Assembly: GCA_026419515.1 (NCBI GenBank)
Contig: JANZZG010000012.1
Coordinates: 1 to 32,865 of the forward strand
Reading direction: 5' to 3'
Source of the DNA: Methylophilaceae bacterium
GTDB taxonomy: Bacteria; Pseudomonadota; Gammaproteobacteria; Burkholderiales; Methylophilaceae
Length of the DNA stretch: 32,865 bases
A model generated the notes under the pieces. That model saw only the letters and a program-made list of their open reading frames with translations, was not told the origin of the DNA and ran no database searches. A program made the position numbers and the translations under genes. Shown here in pieces: positions 10,310 through 19,155 of this stretch (the stretch's first letter is position 1; the number at the start of each line of letters is the position of its first letter).

Positions 10310-10980
10310 ACGTCACTCAAGACTTATCCCTGCTTTCCTTGGTCAGCGGCGCCAGCCTGCCGGTACAGGCGGTAATGCTGATCCTGTTGCTCGCTTCCTT
10401 GGTGTCTTGGTGGTACATCTTTCTGAAAATGATGATGTTGGCGCGTGCCAATGACGAGGCGGACGCTTTCGAGCGTGCCTTCTGGACTGGCGGCGACCTC
10501 AACCGCCTGTATGAAAGCGTCACCGCTGGACGCCGCAGTGCGCAGGGCATGGCCAGCATCTTCGAGGCGGGCTTCAGGGAATACGCCCGCCTCAAGAAAC
10601 AGGGCGGCATGGAGGTGAGCGATTTGATCGAAGGCGCGCGCCGCGCCATGCGTGCCGCCTACAACCGCGAACTGGACGAACTCGATGCCCATCTGCCCTT
10701 CCTCGCTTCGGTGGGTTCGGTCAGTCCCTACATCGGCCTGCTGGGTACCGTGTGGGGGATCATGAACGCCTTCCGCGGTCTGGCCAACGTAGCGCAGGCC
10801 ACGTTAGCGCATGTCGCGCCGGGCATCGCCGAAGCGCTGATCGCCACTGCCATCGGTCTGTTTGCCGCCATTCCTGCCGTGGTGGCCTACAACCGCTTCA
10901 CTGCCCATGTGGATCGCCTCTCGATACGCTATGAAAGCTTCATCGAGGAATTCACCAACATTCTGCAGCGCAAGGCATGA
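10306..10980 (+). CDS. tolQ: Tol-Pal system proton channel protein TolQ
   Basis: TolQ forms the inner-membrane proton channel with TolR and energises TolA. The 224-residue product has three membrane segments (about residues 18-40, 130-155 and 165-190) separated by a large cytoplasmic loop, as in TolQ/ExbB/MotA proteins. SVGSVSPYIGLLGTVWGIM and GIAEALIATAIGLFAAIPAV are family hallmarks. I chose GTG 10306, which overlaps the ybgC stop; the open frame upstream lies inside ybgC and would add a non-homologous tail. TolR follows after three bases. Confidence 0.96.
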   Translation: MNVTQDLSLLSLVSGASLPVQAVMLILLLASLVSWWYIFLKMMMLARANDEADAFERAFWTGGDLNRLYESVTAGRRSAQGMASIFEAGFREYARLKKQGGMEVSDLIEGARRAMRAAYNRELDELDAHLPFLASVGSVSPYIGLLGTVWGIMNAFRGLANVAQATLAHVAPGIAEALIATAIGLFAAIPAVVAYNRFTAHVDRLSIRYESFIEEFTNILQRKA

Positions 10981-10983
10981 TCC

Positions 10984-11382
10984 GTGCATAACCGTTCCCG
11001 TCGCAAGATGATGAACCAGATCAACGTCGTGCCTTACATCGACGTGATGCTGGTGCTGCTGGTGATCTTCATGGTCACCGCGCCCATGACCAATCCCGGC
11101 GTGGTGGAGCTGCCGCAGGTCGGCCAGACGCTCAAGCAGGCGAGCGCGCCTTTGGTCATCACGATCAAAAGTGACAAAGGGTTAGAACTCGATGGTAAAC
11201 GTCTCCAGCGCGATGCGTTGTTGGCCATGGTGCGCGATAGCCTCGAACGAACCCCCGGTCGTGCAGTCGTGATCGCTGCGGACAAGTCCGTTCGCTACGA
11301 GGAGGTGATCGGGATCATGGACTTACTCAAGCGTAATAACATCGACAAGGTTGGACTGCTGCTCGAACCCGCCTCTGGATGA
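10984..11382 (+). CDS. tolR: Tol-Pal system protein TolR
   Basis: TolR is the single-span partner of TolQ. The 132-residue protein has a short cytoplasmic N-terminus, then MNQINVVPYIDVMLVLLVIF, in which the aspartate of the YIDV motif is the proton-carrying residue, followed by a periplasmic domain. The start is GTG 10984, three bases after the tolQ stop, with AAGG upstream; no ATG lies before the membrane segment except the internal pair in RRKMMNQI. The stop overlaps the tolA ATG by four bases. Confidence 0.95.
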   Translation: MHNRSRRKMMNQINVVPYIDVMLVLLVIFMVTAPMTNPGVVELPQVGQTLKQASAPLVITIKSDKGLELDGKRLQRDALLAMVRDSLERTPGRAVVIAADKSVRYEEVIGIMDLLKRNNIDKVGLLLEPASG

Positions 11383-12170
11383 TCCGTAACCGCGAAACCC
11401 CCTACGCCCTTTCTGCCGGGGCGCTTTCCCTGGCGGTGCATGGGCTGTTTTTCCTGCTGCTGGTGATGACGTTCAGCTGGAAGACCGTGCAGCCTGTTTT
11501 GCAGGTGGCGCAGGTGGAGCTGTGGGACAGCCTGCCGCAGCCCAAGATCGCCGAGCCACCGCACGCCCCCGAACCACCCGCTCCCAAGCCACAACCGAAG
11601 CCGGAACCGCCACCTCCGCCGCCCGAACCCAAGGCGGAAATCCAGGTCAAGCCCAAGCCACCGGAGCCCGATGTCAGAAAACCGCCCAAGGGAGAACCGA
11701 AAAAGCCGGATCCCGCTCTGAAGGCGAGGGAAGAAGACAAGAGGCGCAAGGATGCCTTGCGCAAACTGCAGCAGGAGCTGCTGAACGACGCGCACCCGGT
11801 GGATCACGAATCCGACCGGGCGATTGCCGAATCCAGGGCGGCGGAAGCCAGACGCGCGGCCGAGGCGCTGGCTGCCAGCAGTGGTGTGGTGGACGAATAC
11901 AAGGCGAAAATCGTCGCCAAGATCAGGCGCTACGTCAACAAGCAGGTGTGTGGCAGCGGCAAGCCGGAACTGGTATTCGCCATCGCCCTGATGCCGACCG
12001 GCGAAGTCAGCGGCAACCCGCAGCTGGTCAAAAGCAGCGGCCTGGCAGCCTGCGACCAGGCGGTCGAGCGCGCCATCCTGCAGGCACAACCCCTGCCGCT
12101 GCCGCCGGAACCGGAACTCTTCGCCCAGTTCCGCAATCTCAACCTGAAATTCAAGCCAAACGAAGAGTAA
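11379..12170 (+). CDS. tolA: Cell envelope integrity protein TolA
   Basis: TolA spans the periplasm and links the TolQR motor to Pal and TolB. The 263-residue product has an N-terminal anchor (about residues 12-35, including LSLAVHGLFFLLLVMTF). A proline/lysine/glutamate-rich stretch covers about 48-115, then a charged helical region (KAREEDKRRKDALRKL onward). The C-terminal domain III carries two cysteines, in QVCGSGKPEL and LAACDQAVERAI, that probably pair. It is shorter than the E. coli protein (421 residues) because the helical domain II is compact. The stop shares one base with the tolB ATG. Confidence 0.94.
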   Translation: MIRNRETPYALSAGALSLAVHGLFFLLLVMTFSWKTVQPVLQVAQVELWDSLPQPKIAEPPHAPEPPAPKPQPKPEPPPPPPEPKAEIQVKPKPPEPDVRKPPKGEPKKPDPALKAREEDKRRKDALRKLQQELLNDAHPVDHESDRAIAESRAAEARRAAEALAASSGVVDEYKAKIVAKIRRYVNKQVCGSGKPELVFAIALMPTGEVSGNPQLVKSSGLAACDQAVERAILQAQPLPLPPEPELFAQFRNLNLKFKPNEE

Positions 12171-13456
12171 TGATTTCGTTTTATAATTCGCCCATGCTGC
12201 GACTCCTGCTCCTGCTCACCTTGCTGCTGCCGCTGTCGAGCCGTGCCGCGCTCGAGATCGAGATCGTCGGTGGTGCTGCGCAACAAATCCCCATCGCCGT
12301 CGCACCCTTTGCGCAGTCGGCCACTTTGCCGGAAAGCGTGACTATGGTGATCAGTGCCGACCTGCGCCGCAGCGGTATGTTCCGCTTGTTGGAGACGCGC
12401 GGCGTGGCCAACATCCCCCATGAACTCGACGAGGTCAAATATCCGGAATGGGCGTCGCTACAGGCGCAAGCGCTGGTCATCGGCAAAGTCGAGCCAGTGG
12501 CCGGCGGCCGGCTGAAAGTCTCTTTTCGGCTGTTGGATGTGTTCAAGCAAAGCCAGCTCGCCGGTCTCGAATACGATATTGCGCCATCCCAACTGCGTCA
12601 GACCGCCCACCGGATCGCCGACGTCATCTATGAAAAACTGACGGGCGAACCAGGAGTGTTCGCCACGCGCATCACCTACGTCAACAAAACCGGCAAGCGT
12701 TATACGCTGGTAGTGGCTGATGCCGATGGTCACAACCCGCAAACCATCCTATCCAGCACCGAGCCTATCATCTCGCCCGCCTGGTCACCCGATGGTACGC
12801 GGATCGCCTATGTTTCGTTCGAGAAAAAGAAGCCTGTCATCTACGTACAATCCCTGGTTTCCGGACAGCGTTATGTGCTGGCCAATTTCAAGGGTAACAA
12901 CAGTGCTCCCGCCTGGTCGCCGGATGGCAAGCGGCTGGCCATCGTGCTCACACACGGTGCCAACTCGCGTCTTTATCTGATCAATCACGACGGTACGGGG
13001 TTACAGCCGTTGACTCAAGGTAACGCCATCGATACCGAGCCTTACTGGTCGCCGGACGGCAAATGGATCTATTTCACGTCTGACCGGGGCGGTAGTCCAC
13101 AGATTTACCGTATTTCACCGCTCGGTGGCGAGGCACGACGCGTCACGTTCGAAGGCAGTTATAATGTAAGTCCCCGGGTGTCTCCGGACGGCAGGTTGCT
13201 GGCTTTCATACGCAGGGAAGGCGGGAAATTCCAGGTGGCGGTGCAGGAGTTGGCCAGCAACCAGGTGCAAATCCTGTCCGATTATGGACAGGATGAGTCT
13301 CCCAGCTTTGCGCCCAACAGCCGGCTGATTATTTTCGCAACCAACATCAACAACCGCGGCATCTTGGCGGTCGTGTCGTCGGATGGCCGTGTCAAGCAAC
13401 GACTGAGTGAAGCAGGAGACGTACGGGAACCATCCTGGGGCCCGGCGGTGAATTAA
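12170..13456 (+). CDS. tolB: Tol-Pal system beta-propeller protein TolB
   Basis: TolB is a periplasmic protein that binds Pal and the TolA C-terminus. The 428-residue product has a signal peptide (LRLLLLLTLLLPLSSRAALE) and an N-terminal domain. A six-bladed propeller follows, marked by repeated WSPDG-type turns: PAWSPDGTRIAYVS, PAWSPDGKRLAIV, PYWSPDGKWIYFTSDRGG, SPRVSPDGRLLAFI and PSFAPNSRLIIF. I used ATG 12170, which overlaps the tolA stop. ATG 12194 would give a more ordinary signal peptide and is a real alternative. The frame is open far upstream only as a shadow of tolA. pal follows after about 20 bases. Confidence 0.95.
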   Translation: MISFYNSPMLRLLLLLTLLLPLSSRAALEIEIVGGAAQQIPIAVAPFAQSATLPESVTMVISADLRRSGMFRLLETRGVANIPHELDEVKYPEWASLQAQALVIGKVEPVAGGRLKVSFRLLDVFKQSQLAGLEYDIAPSQLRQTAHRIADVIYEKLTGEPGVFATRITYVNKTGKRYTLVVADADGHNPQTILSSTEPIISPAWSPDGTRIAYVSFEKKKPVIYVQSLVSGQRYVLANFKGNNSAPAWSPDGKRLAIVLTHGANSRLYLINHDGTGLQPLTQGNAIDTEPYWSPDGKWIYFTSDRGGSPQIYRISPLGGEARRVTFEGSYNVSPRVSPDGRLLAFIRREGGKFQVAVQELASNQVQILSDYGQDESPSFAPNSRLIIFATNINNRGILAVVSSDGRVKQRLSEAGDVREPSWGPAVN

Positions 13457-13479
13457 CCATGAGGCAAAGGAGGCAAATG

Positions 13480-14040
13480 ATGAGCAAACGACTGATCGGA
13501 TGTGTATTTTTGGCTGTGACTCTAGCAGCCTGTTCCAGTAAGCAGGTCAAGGAGGAACCCAAGGCTGCGGTAGAGGATAAAAGCCCTACCGTGGCGGCAC
13601 CAACCAAGGTCGAACCTACACCGGAAGCGCCACCGGCAGCCACTACGGCGCCGGTCACCGAGCAGGCGGCCACCATCAATCCGCTCAAGGATCCCAACAA
13701 CATCCTGTCCAAGCGCAGCATCTATTTCGATTTCGATAAAGATGAGGTGAAGTCGGAATATCTTCCCTTGATCGAGGCGCATGCCAAGTATCTGAATGCC
13801 AACCCGAATGCCAAAGTCACCTTGCAAGGCAATGCCGACGAGCGTGGAAGCCGGGAGTACAATCTTTCACTCGGACAGCGCCGCTCGGTGTCGGTGAAAA
13901 AAGCCATGAACGTGCTGGGTGTCGGTGACAAGCAGATCGAGACGGTCAGCTATGGCGAAGAAAAGCCGCAGTGCACCGAGAAGACTGAAGCCTGCTGGGC
14001 GCAGAACCGCCGCGTCGATATCGTCTATGATGGCGAGTGA
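13480..14040 (+). CDS. pal: Peptidoglycan-associated lipoprotein Pal
   Basis: Pal is an outer-membrane lipoprotein that binds peptidoglycan and moves to division sites under Tol control. The 186-residue precursor has a lipoprotein signal ending in LAAC (C18), a proline/alanine/threonine-rich linker, and an OmpA-like domain with IYFDFDKDEVK, LQGNADERGSREYNLSLGQR and NRRVDIVY. The start is decided by a strong Shine-Dalgarno sequence (AAAGGAGG, 13466-13473) six bases before ATG 13480. An adjacent ATG at 13477 and one at 13459 are less likely. The C-terminal domain contains a probable disulfide pair (QCTEKTEACW), which is common in betaproteobacterial Pal. Confidence 0.96.
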   Translation: MSKRLIGCVFLAVTLAACSSKQVKEEPKAAVEDKSPTVAAPTKVEPTPEAPPAATTAPVTEQAATINPLKDPNNILSKRSIYFDFDKDEVKSEYLPLIEAHAKYLNANPNAKVTLQGNADERGSREYNLSLGQRRSVSVKKAMNVLGVGDKQIETVSYGEEKPQCTEKTEACWAQNRRVDIVYDGE

Positions 14041-14046
14041 GATGTC

Positions 14047-14940
14047 ATGCCGTCGCGCTTTGCCCTGATTCTGGGCTTGCTGTTGGGGGGTGTATCGGCT
14101 GCGCAGGCCGGGGGTTTTTTTTCCGACAAGCAGGCCCATCAGCGCATCGACGAGCTCAAGCAGCAACTCGCTCAGCTGCAGGCCCAGTTTCAGGCCAAAC
14201 TGGACGAAGAAGCCAAGCAGCGGCAGGCCACGGAAGGGCGTGTTTCCGCGCTGGAAGGCCAGCTCAGGAGCCAGGGCATGCTCGAGCTACTCAACCAGGT
14301 CGAGCGACTCAATGGCGAGCTGGCCAAGCTCAAAGGTCAGCTCGAAGTGATGGCCCACGATGTGGAAACCACCCAGAAACGACAACGGGACCTCTACAGT
14401 GATCTCGATGCGCGCTTGCGCAAGCTGGAGGGCGGAGGCAGCGTAGCCACTCCCCAAGCCGCCGCACCGACGTCCGTGGCCACTCCTGATACAGTGCCAC
14501 CGACTCCACCGACCCCCCCCGTTGCCTCGTCCGCGGTGACGCCGGCTACAGCCGAGCTGAAAGACTACGAAGCAGCGCACGCTCTGTTCAAGAGCGGGAA
14601 ATATGCGCAGTCGGCGGAAGCATTCGAGAAATTCCTGGCCACTCATCCAGACAGCAAGTTCGCGCCCAACGCGCATTACTGGATTGGCTACGCCCACTTT
14701 TCACAAAAAAACTACAAGGCGGCCATCGCGGCACAGCAGAAATTGATCCAAAAATACCCTGACCATTCCAAGGTACCGGATGCTCTCTACAACATTGCCA
14801 ATAGTCAGATTCAGCTGGGCGATGTCGATGGCGCACAGCAAACCTTGAAGAATTTGATCGCCAAATATCCGCTGAGCGATGCCGCCGCGCTGGCCAAGAA
14901 ACGTCTGGCGGCGCTCGAAGCGCTCAAATCCAGAAACTGA
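14047..14940 (+). CDS. cpoB: Cell division coordinator CpoB (YbgF)
   Basis: CpoB is a periplasmic protein that links Tol-Pal constriction with peptidoglycan synthesis. The 297-residue precursor has a signal peptide ending near VSAAQA|GG and a glutamine-rich coiled coil (about residues 30-130, starting AHQRIDELKQQLAQLQAQ). A proline/threonine/alanine linker follows, then a TPR domain from about residue 175 with YEAAHALFKSGKYAQSAEAF, YWIGYAHFSQKNYKAAI and KVPDALYNIANSQIQLGDVD. It starts six bases after pal and ends two bases before the TTG start of queE, as expected for the last gene of a tol-pal unit. Confidence 0.94.
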   Translation: MPSRFALILGLLLGGVSAAQAGGFFSDKQAHQRIDELKQQLAQLQAQFQAKLDEEAKQRQATEGRVSALEGQLRSQGMLELLNQVERLNGELAKLKGQLEVMAHDVETTQKRQRDLYSDLDARLRKLEGGGSVATPQAAAPTSVATPDTVPPTPPTPPVASSAVTPATAELKDYEAAHALFKSGKYAQSAEAFEKFLATHPDSKFAPNAHYWIGYAHFSQKNYKAAIAAQQKLIQKYPDHSKVPDALYNIANSQIQLGDVDGAQQTLKNLIAKYPLSDAAALAKKRLAALEALKSRN

Positions 14941-14941
14941 C

Positions 14942-15580
14942 TTGTCGCTCAAGGTTCATGAAATCTTTTACTCACTGCAGGGGGAGACCTCGCGGAGCGG
15001 TCTGCCGACTGCCTTCGTGCGTCTTACCGGCTGTCCCTTGCGCTGTAGCTACTGTGATACCGCGTATGCTTTTCAGGGGGGCAACACGCTCTCGCTGGAT
15101 GAAATTCTGCGCCGGGTCGCTGCCACTGGTGCACATTACGTGACGGTGACCGGAGGCGAACCCCTTGCCCAGAAGGATTGCTTGCCGCTGTTGACCTTGC
15201 TGTGCGACGCTGGTCATGATGTTTCACTGGAAACCGGCGGCAGTCTCGACATCACTGGTGTTGATCCGCGCGTTTCGGTCATCCTCGACATCAAGACCCC
15301 GGACTCGGGCGAGATGTCGAAAAATCTGTGGCGTAACCTCGAGTATTTGAAGCCGACTGATGAAGTGAAATTCGTGTTGTGTGGACGTGAGGATTACGAG
15401 TGGGCCAGACGGATACTCACCGAATATCATCTCGACGAACAATGTCCGGTGTTGTTTTCACCGGTTTATGGCCGACTCGATCCGCGCGTACTGGCCGAGT
15501 GGATTTTGGCGGATCGATTACCGGTGCGTTTCCAGCTTCAGTTGCACAAGATATTATGGGGTGAGGTGCCAGGCCGATGA
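14942..15580 (+). CDS. queE: 7-carboxy-7-deazaguanine synthase QueE
   Basis: QueE is a radical-SAM enzyme that converts 6-carboxytetrahydropterin to 7-carboxy-7-deazaguanine on the way to queuosine. The 212-residue product has the cluster motif CPLRCSYCD (C31, C35, C38; the short CxxxCxxC form), the N-terminal [16 protein letters not shown] substrate loop and VTGGEPL. The start is TTG 14942, two bases after cpoB. The upstream part of the open frame is a shadow of cpoB, and no ATG precedes the [11 protein letters not shown] segment in a sensible place. The stop overlaps the queC ATG by four bases. Confidence 0.93.
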   Translation: MSLKVHEIFYSLQGETSRSGLPTAFVRLTGCPLRCSYCDTAYAFQGGNTLSLDEILRRVAATGAHYVTVTGGEPLAQKDCLPLLTLLCDAGHDVSLETGGSLDITGVDPRVSVILDIKTPDSGEMSKNLWRNLEYLKPTDEVKFVLCGREDYEWARRILTEYHLDEQCPVLFSPVYGRLDPRVLAEWILADRLPVRFQLQLHKILWGEVPGR

Positions 15581-16266
15581 AAAAGGCGGTCGTGTTGTTG
15601 TCGGGGGGACTGGATTCGGCCACCGTGCTCGCCATTGCCAAAAGTGAGGGGTATGCCTGCCATTGCCTGAGCCTGGATTACCACCAGCGCCATGTCGCCG
15701 AACTGAATGCGGCAAAACGGGTAGCGGCTGCTTTGGAAGCCACCGAACACCGGATAATCCAGCTCGATTTGTCAGTCTTCGGTGGCTCCGCGCTCACCGA
15801 TCCCGCCATTGCGGTACCGCAAGCCCCCACTGACGGCATTCCGGTGACTTACGTGCCGGCGCGTAACACCATCATGCTGTCATTGGCCCTAGCCTGGGCC
15901 GAGGTATTGGGCGCACGTGACATTTTCATCGGGGTGAACGCGGTCGATTATTCCGGTTACCCCGACTGCCGACTGGAATACATCGCTGCCTTCGAACGTA
16001 TGGCCAACCTCGCCACCAAGGCGGCCGTCGAGGGGAAAACCATACGTATCCACACGCCTTTGATTCATCTTAGCAAGGCGCAAATCATCCAACGTGGCCT
16101 GGCATTGGGTGTCGATTACGGACTGACCGTCTCCTGTTACCAGGCCGACGCATCAGGCCGTGCTTGCGGGCGCTGCGATTCCTGCCGCATTCGGCGCGAA
16201 GGTTTTCTGGCTGCCGGCATCGCCGACCCCACGCGTATGATGTCTTGCGAAGAGGCCGGCTTGTAG
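15577..16266 (+). CDS. queC: 7-cyano-7-deazaguanine synthase QueC
   Basis: QueC uses ATP and ammonia to turn 7-carboxy-7-deazaguanine into preQ0. The 229-residue protein carries the PP-loop [15 protein letters not shown] at its N-terminus, the [15 protein letters not shown] and [12 protein letters not shown] segments, and a zinc site in the last part with four cysteines ([18 protein letters not shown]). It overlaps queE by four bases. The other pathway genes (queD, folE and queF) are not in this window. Confidence 0.96.
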   Translation: MKKAVVLLSGGLDSATVLAIAKSEGYACHCLSLDYHQRHVAELNAAKRVAAALEATEHRIIQLDLSVFGGSALTDPAIAVPQAPTDGIPVTYVPARNTIMLSLALAWAEVLGARDIFIGVNAVDYSGYPDCRLEYIAAFERMANLATKAAVEGKTIRIHTPLIHLSKAQIIQRGLALGVDYGLTVSCYQADASGRACGRCDSCRIRREGFLAAGIADPTRMMSCEEAGL

Positions 16267-16307
16267 GCATCATTAGCCAAATCAGGTTTCGACGAGGATT
16301 CGAATCG

Positions 16308-16688
16308 ATGGAAAAGCTGCTCGCTGTCGTCGCCCGTGTTTTGTTGGCCCAACTCTTTCTGGTCGCCACCATCATTCAGCTTGGCATGATCACTGGGCAT
16401 CCCGAGGGGTATACGGCTTATCGGCTCCACCTCGGGCAATATGGGTTGCCCGGGATATTCGCGCCGCTGACGCTGGTCGTGCAGCTCCTGGGCAGCATCG
16501 CTTTGCTGGTGGGCTACAAGACGCGGCTGGCAGCCTCCGTGCTGGCAGGTTATGCCCTGTTCGTCGCTTTCGTGATGAAGCTTCATGAGCCGATAGCCTT
16601 TCTACAATATCTGGCGATCGCCGGCGGCATGCTGCTGGCCGCACTGCACGGGCCGGGACCTTGCAGCCTGGACAGCCGCAAGCAATAG
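16308..16688 (+). CDS. DoxX family membrane protein
   Basis: This is a small inner-membrane protein of 126 residues with four hydrophobic helices. It has the DoxX-type opening VARVLLAQLFLVATIIQLG and the middle LLGSIALLVGYKTRLAASVLAG. Family members have been linked to thiosulfate:quinone oxidoreductase subunits, to redox stress and to membrane electron transfer, but sequence alone does not say which applies here. ATG 16308 has GAGG about ten bases upstream; the frame is open earlier only through the end of queC. It lies 41 bases after queC and is followed by a hairpin shared with the convergent ubiX gene, so it probably ends the long transcript. Confidence 0.83.
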   Translation: MEKLLAVVARVLLAQLFLVATIIQLGMITGHPEGYTAYRLHLGQYGLPGIFAPLTLVVQLLGSIALLVGYKTRLAASVLAGYALFVAFVMKLHEPIAFLQYLAIAGGMLLAALHGPGPCSLDSRKQ

Positions 16689-16692
16689 CCGC

Positions 16693-16716
16693 GCTGCCGG
16701 ACTTCAGTCCGGCAGC
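16693..16716. terminator. Perfect 11-bp inverted repeat between doxX and ubiX (candidate bidirectional terminator)
   Basis: GCTGCCGGACT (16693-16703) and AGTCCGGCAGC (16706-16716) are exact reverse complements with only TC between them. The structure starts four bases after the doxX stop and contains the last codons and the stop of ubiX. Neither side has a clear run of T, so a classical intrinsic terminator is not certain. Confidence 0.55.
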
Positions 16717-17321
16717 TTCACCTCTCCCCACTTCGCCATCAGGCTGTGTTCGATGCCCAGCTGATCGAGGATCCTGGCCACGATGAAATCGATCACATCC
16801 TGCACGCTGGCCGGCAGGTGATAATAACCGGGGTTGGCCGCCAGGATCACCACTCCGATGCGCGCCAGTTTCAGCATGTTCTCGAGGTGGATGGCCGACA
16901 GCGGCGTTTCGCGCGGCACTAGGATGAGCTTGCGGCCTTCCTTGATCATGACGTCCGCGGCGCGCTCGATCAGGTTGTCGCTGGCACCGTTGGCGATGGC
17001 CGAGAGCGCGCCCATGGTGCAGGGGCAGACCACCATGGCGTCCGCCGCACCCGTACCCGAAGCGATCGGCGCCATCCAGTCATCCCGCGCGAACACCTGC
17101 AGCTGCCCGGTTTTACAGCGGTAACGCTGCGCCAACAGGGCGCAGGCTTCCGTGCTGCGCGACGGGAGCACCAAGTCGAGCTCCTGTCTGGCGACGAACT
17201 GCGCGGCCTGGGAATAGACCAGATATACCGTATGGCCGTTGCCCAGCAGCATTTCCAGCAGGCGCATGGCATACCTCATGCCGGACGCCCCGGTCAGCGC
17301 CAGGGTAATGGTTTTGTTCAT
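16704..17321 (-). CDS. ubiX: Flavin prenyltransferase UbiX
   Basis: UbiX attaches a dimethylallyl group to FMN to make the prenylated flavin used by UbiD-type decarboxylases in ubiquinone synthesis. The 205-residue product starts [23 protein letters not shown], the FMN-binding opening. It continues with the [26 protein letters not shown] segment, split here by residues typical of UbiX, and [17 protein letters not shown]. The start overlaps the ispH stop by four bases, and the end lies inside a perfect inverted repeat. The partner ubiD is not in the window. Nearby isoprenoid genes (ispH and the UbiA-like gene) make a functional link plausible but not proven. Confidence 0.94.
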   Translation of the reverse strand: MNKTITLALTGASGMRYAMRLLEMLLGNGHTVYLVYSQAAQFVARQELDLVLPSRSTEACALLAQRYRCKTGQLQVFARDDWMAPIASGTGAADAMVVCPCTMGALSAIANGASDNLIERAADVMIKEGRKLILVPRETPLSAIHLENMLKLARIGVVILAANPGYYHLPASVQDVIDFIVARILDQLGIEHSLMAKWGEVKLPD

Positions 17322-18244
17322 GGAGTCATCAAGTTTTTCGGCAGGGGGAACACTACTTTTTCCACGATACCCTGTAGTTCTTCTACCTGATCGGCACCGA
17401 GCGCCTTCAGGCGCGCCACCACTTCCTTGACCAGCACTTCGGGGGCGGATGCGCCCGCCGTCACACCAATCCGCGATTTTCCTGCCAGCCAGGAGGGGTC
17501 GAGCTGGCCGGCATGGTCCACCATGTAAGCGGCAACCCCCTGATGCTGGGCCACTTCGCGCAGCCGGTTGGAATTGGAACTATTGGGAGAGCCTACCACG
17601 ATTACCACATCGCACAGTGCAGCCAAACGCTTCACCGCATCCTGGCGGTTCTGGGTGGCATAGCAGATGTCATCGCTCTTGGGTGCCAGGATGTCGGGGA
17701 AGCGACGCTTCAGCGCCTCTACCACCTGCGCTGCATCGTCCATCGACAGCGTAGTCTGGGTCACGTAGGCCAGCCGGCGGGGATCACGCACCTGCAGGCG
17801 TTCCACGTCCTCCGGGGATTCCACCAGATACATGCCGCTTTCGCTCTGTCCCATGGTGCCTTCCACTTCGGGGTGACCGCGATGGCCGATCATGACGATC
17901 TCGCGTCCCTGCGCGCGCATCTTGCCCACCTCGATGTGCACCTTGGTCACCAGCGGGCAGGTGGCATCGAACACGCGCAGGCCGCGCCGTTCGGCTTCCT
18001 CTCGCACCGCTTTGGATACGCCATGTGCGCTGAAAATCACCGTACTGCCCGCAGGCACCTCCGCCAGTTCCTCGATGAACACCGCGCCTTTGCGCTTCAG
18101 TGCGTCCACCACGAATTTGTTGTGCACCACCTCGTGGCGCACGTAGATGGGCGCACCGAAGCGCTCCAGTGCTTGTTCCACGATGACGATGGCGCGGTCC
18201 ACGCCAGCGCAGAAACCACGGGGATTGGCTAGCAGGACCTGCAT
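17318..18244 (-). CDS. ispH: 4-hydroxy-3-methylbut-2-enyl diphosphate reductase IspH
   Basis: IspH is the iron-sulfur enzyme of the last step of the methylerythritol phosphate pathway, giving IPP and DMAPP. The 308-residue product has the three cluster cysteines at the canonical positions: C12 ([12 protein letters not shown]), C96 ([13 protein letters not shown]) and C194 ([12 protein letters not shown]), along with the SAHGVS and [11 protein letters not shown] motifs. I chose ATG 18244 because GGGGAG lies just before it and it shares one base with the upstream stop; an ATG at 18259 would add five residues. It sits between the CobD-like gene and ubiX in one minus-strand unit. Confidence 0.96.
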   Translation of the reverse strand: MQVLLANPRGFCAGVDRAIVIVEQALERFGAPIYVRHEVVHNKFVVDALKRKGAVFIEELAEVPAGSTVIFSAHGVSKAVREEAERRGLRVFDATCPLVTKVHIEVGKMRAQGREIVMIGHRGHPEVEGTMGQSESGMYLVESPEDVERLQVRDPRRLAYVTQTTLSMDDAAQVVEALKRRFPDILAPKSDDICYATQNRQDAVKRLAALCDVVIVVGSPNSSNSNRLREVAQHQGVAAYMVDHAGQLDPSWLAGKSRIGVTAGASAPEVLVKEVVARLKALGADQVEELQGIVEKVVFPLPKNLMTP

Positions 18245-19155
18245 CAGCTCCCCAGCCAATGCGAAAACGTCAACAGAAGGAGTAAGACCAACATCAATAC
18301 CAGCACGCGCCAGATCAGCCCCACGGCACTCATCAGATAATCCGCGTCTGCTGCATCACCCAGTCCCAGTTCCGGGCGGAATTCCAGAATGCCGCGGTTC
18401 GGCAAGGTCCCGCCCAGATGGACACCAAGCGCGCCAGCCCCGCTCGCCAGCATGATGCCCTTTGTCCTGTCAGGCCATGCGGATGCCTGGGTACGCCAGC
18501 AATACAGGGCATCTTCGAAATCTCCCACAACGGCGAAACCGATGGCGGTGAAGCGCGCCGGCAGCCAATCCAATCCATAAAATATGCGTCGTGCTACTTG
18601 ATTGAATGCTGTATCCGTCCCACCCCAGGTCGTGTCCATAGATTGTGACAGGCGGTATAGTACCGCGCCGGCAGGCCCCAGCAGCACGAACCAGAAAATG
18701 GGCGCGAACAGCCCGTAATGGGCGCGCAGCAACGTGGTTTCGATGGCCAGGCATGCCACTTCCTGGGCGCCGAATGCTTCTGTCGGCTGGCCGCTCCAAG
18801 TGGCGAGCCGGCTGCGCGCAGCCGGAGCATTGCTGTCACGCAAGGCAGATGCGATCTCCTCTGCCGGTGTGCTGAACCCGCGAAAATCCAGCAAGAGGTA
18901 GAGTATCCCCATCCCGGCCAAGCTGGCGAGAGGCGCAGCCCAGTGGTGCAACATCAGCAATACCGCGCCGACTATCGCAGCTGGCAACATGACTCCAAGG
19001 CTCCAGGCAATCACACCATGCGCAGCCCTTCCGTCGTTGAAGCTGCGTTCCAATACCTGGGCCAAGGCACCATGCCAGTGATTGACGGTGAGAACAGACG
19101 GTGGTGGCCAATGATGGGCTAGCCACAAAGCACCCAGCAAAACCAAGAAGCTCAT
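18244..19155 (-). CDS. CobD/CbiB-like integral membrane protein
   Basis: This 303-residue membrane protein has hydrophobic segments near residues 1-12, 50-70, 76-92, 150-170 and at the C-terminus ([19 protein letters not shown]). It resembles the CobD/CbiB (adenosylcobinamide-phosphate synthase) superfamily, which also includes AmpE-like proteins. Supporting stretches are [45 protein letters not shown] and [16 protein letters not shown], matching the late CbiB glycine/alanine motif. No other cobalamin gene is nearby, so a role in B12 synthesis should not be assumed. It overlaps the upstream GyrI-like gene by four bases and ispH by one. Confidence 0.68.
   Translation of the reverse strand: MSFLVLLGALWLAHHWPPPSVLTVNHWHGALAQVLERSFNDGRAAHGVIAWSLGVMLPAAIVGAVLLMLHHWAAPLASLAGMGILYLLLDFRGFSTPAEEIASALRDSNAPAARSRLATWSGQPTEAFGAQEVACLAIETTLLRAHYGLFAPIFWFVLLGPAGAVLYRLSQSMDTTWGGTDTAFNQVARRIFYGLDWLPARFTAIGFAVVGDFEDALYCWRTQASAWPDRTKGIMLASGAGALGVHLGGTLPNRGILEFRPELGLGDAADADYLMSAVGLIWRVLVLMLVLLLLLTFSHWLGS

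Noticed and set aside
14110-14122. G5-T8 run at the start of cpoB as a slippery site or terminator
   Set aside because: It encodes GGFFS at the start of the mature protein and has no adjacent stem or alternative frame of interest.
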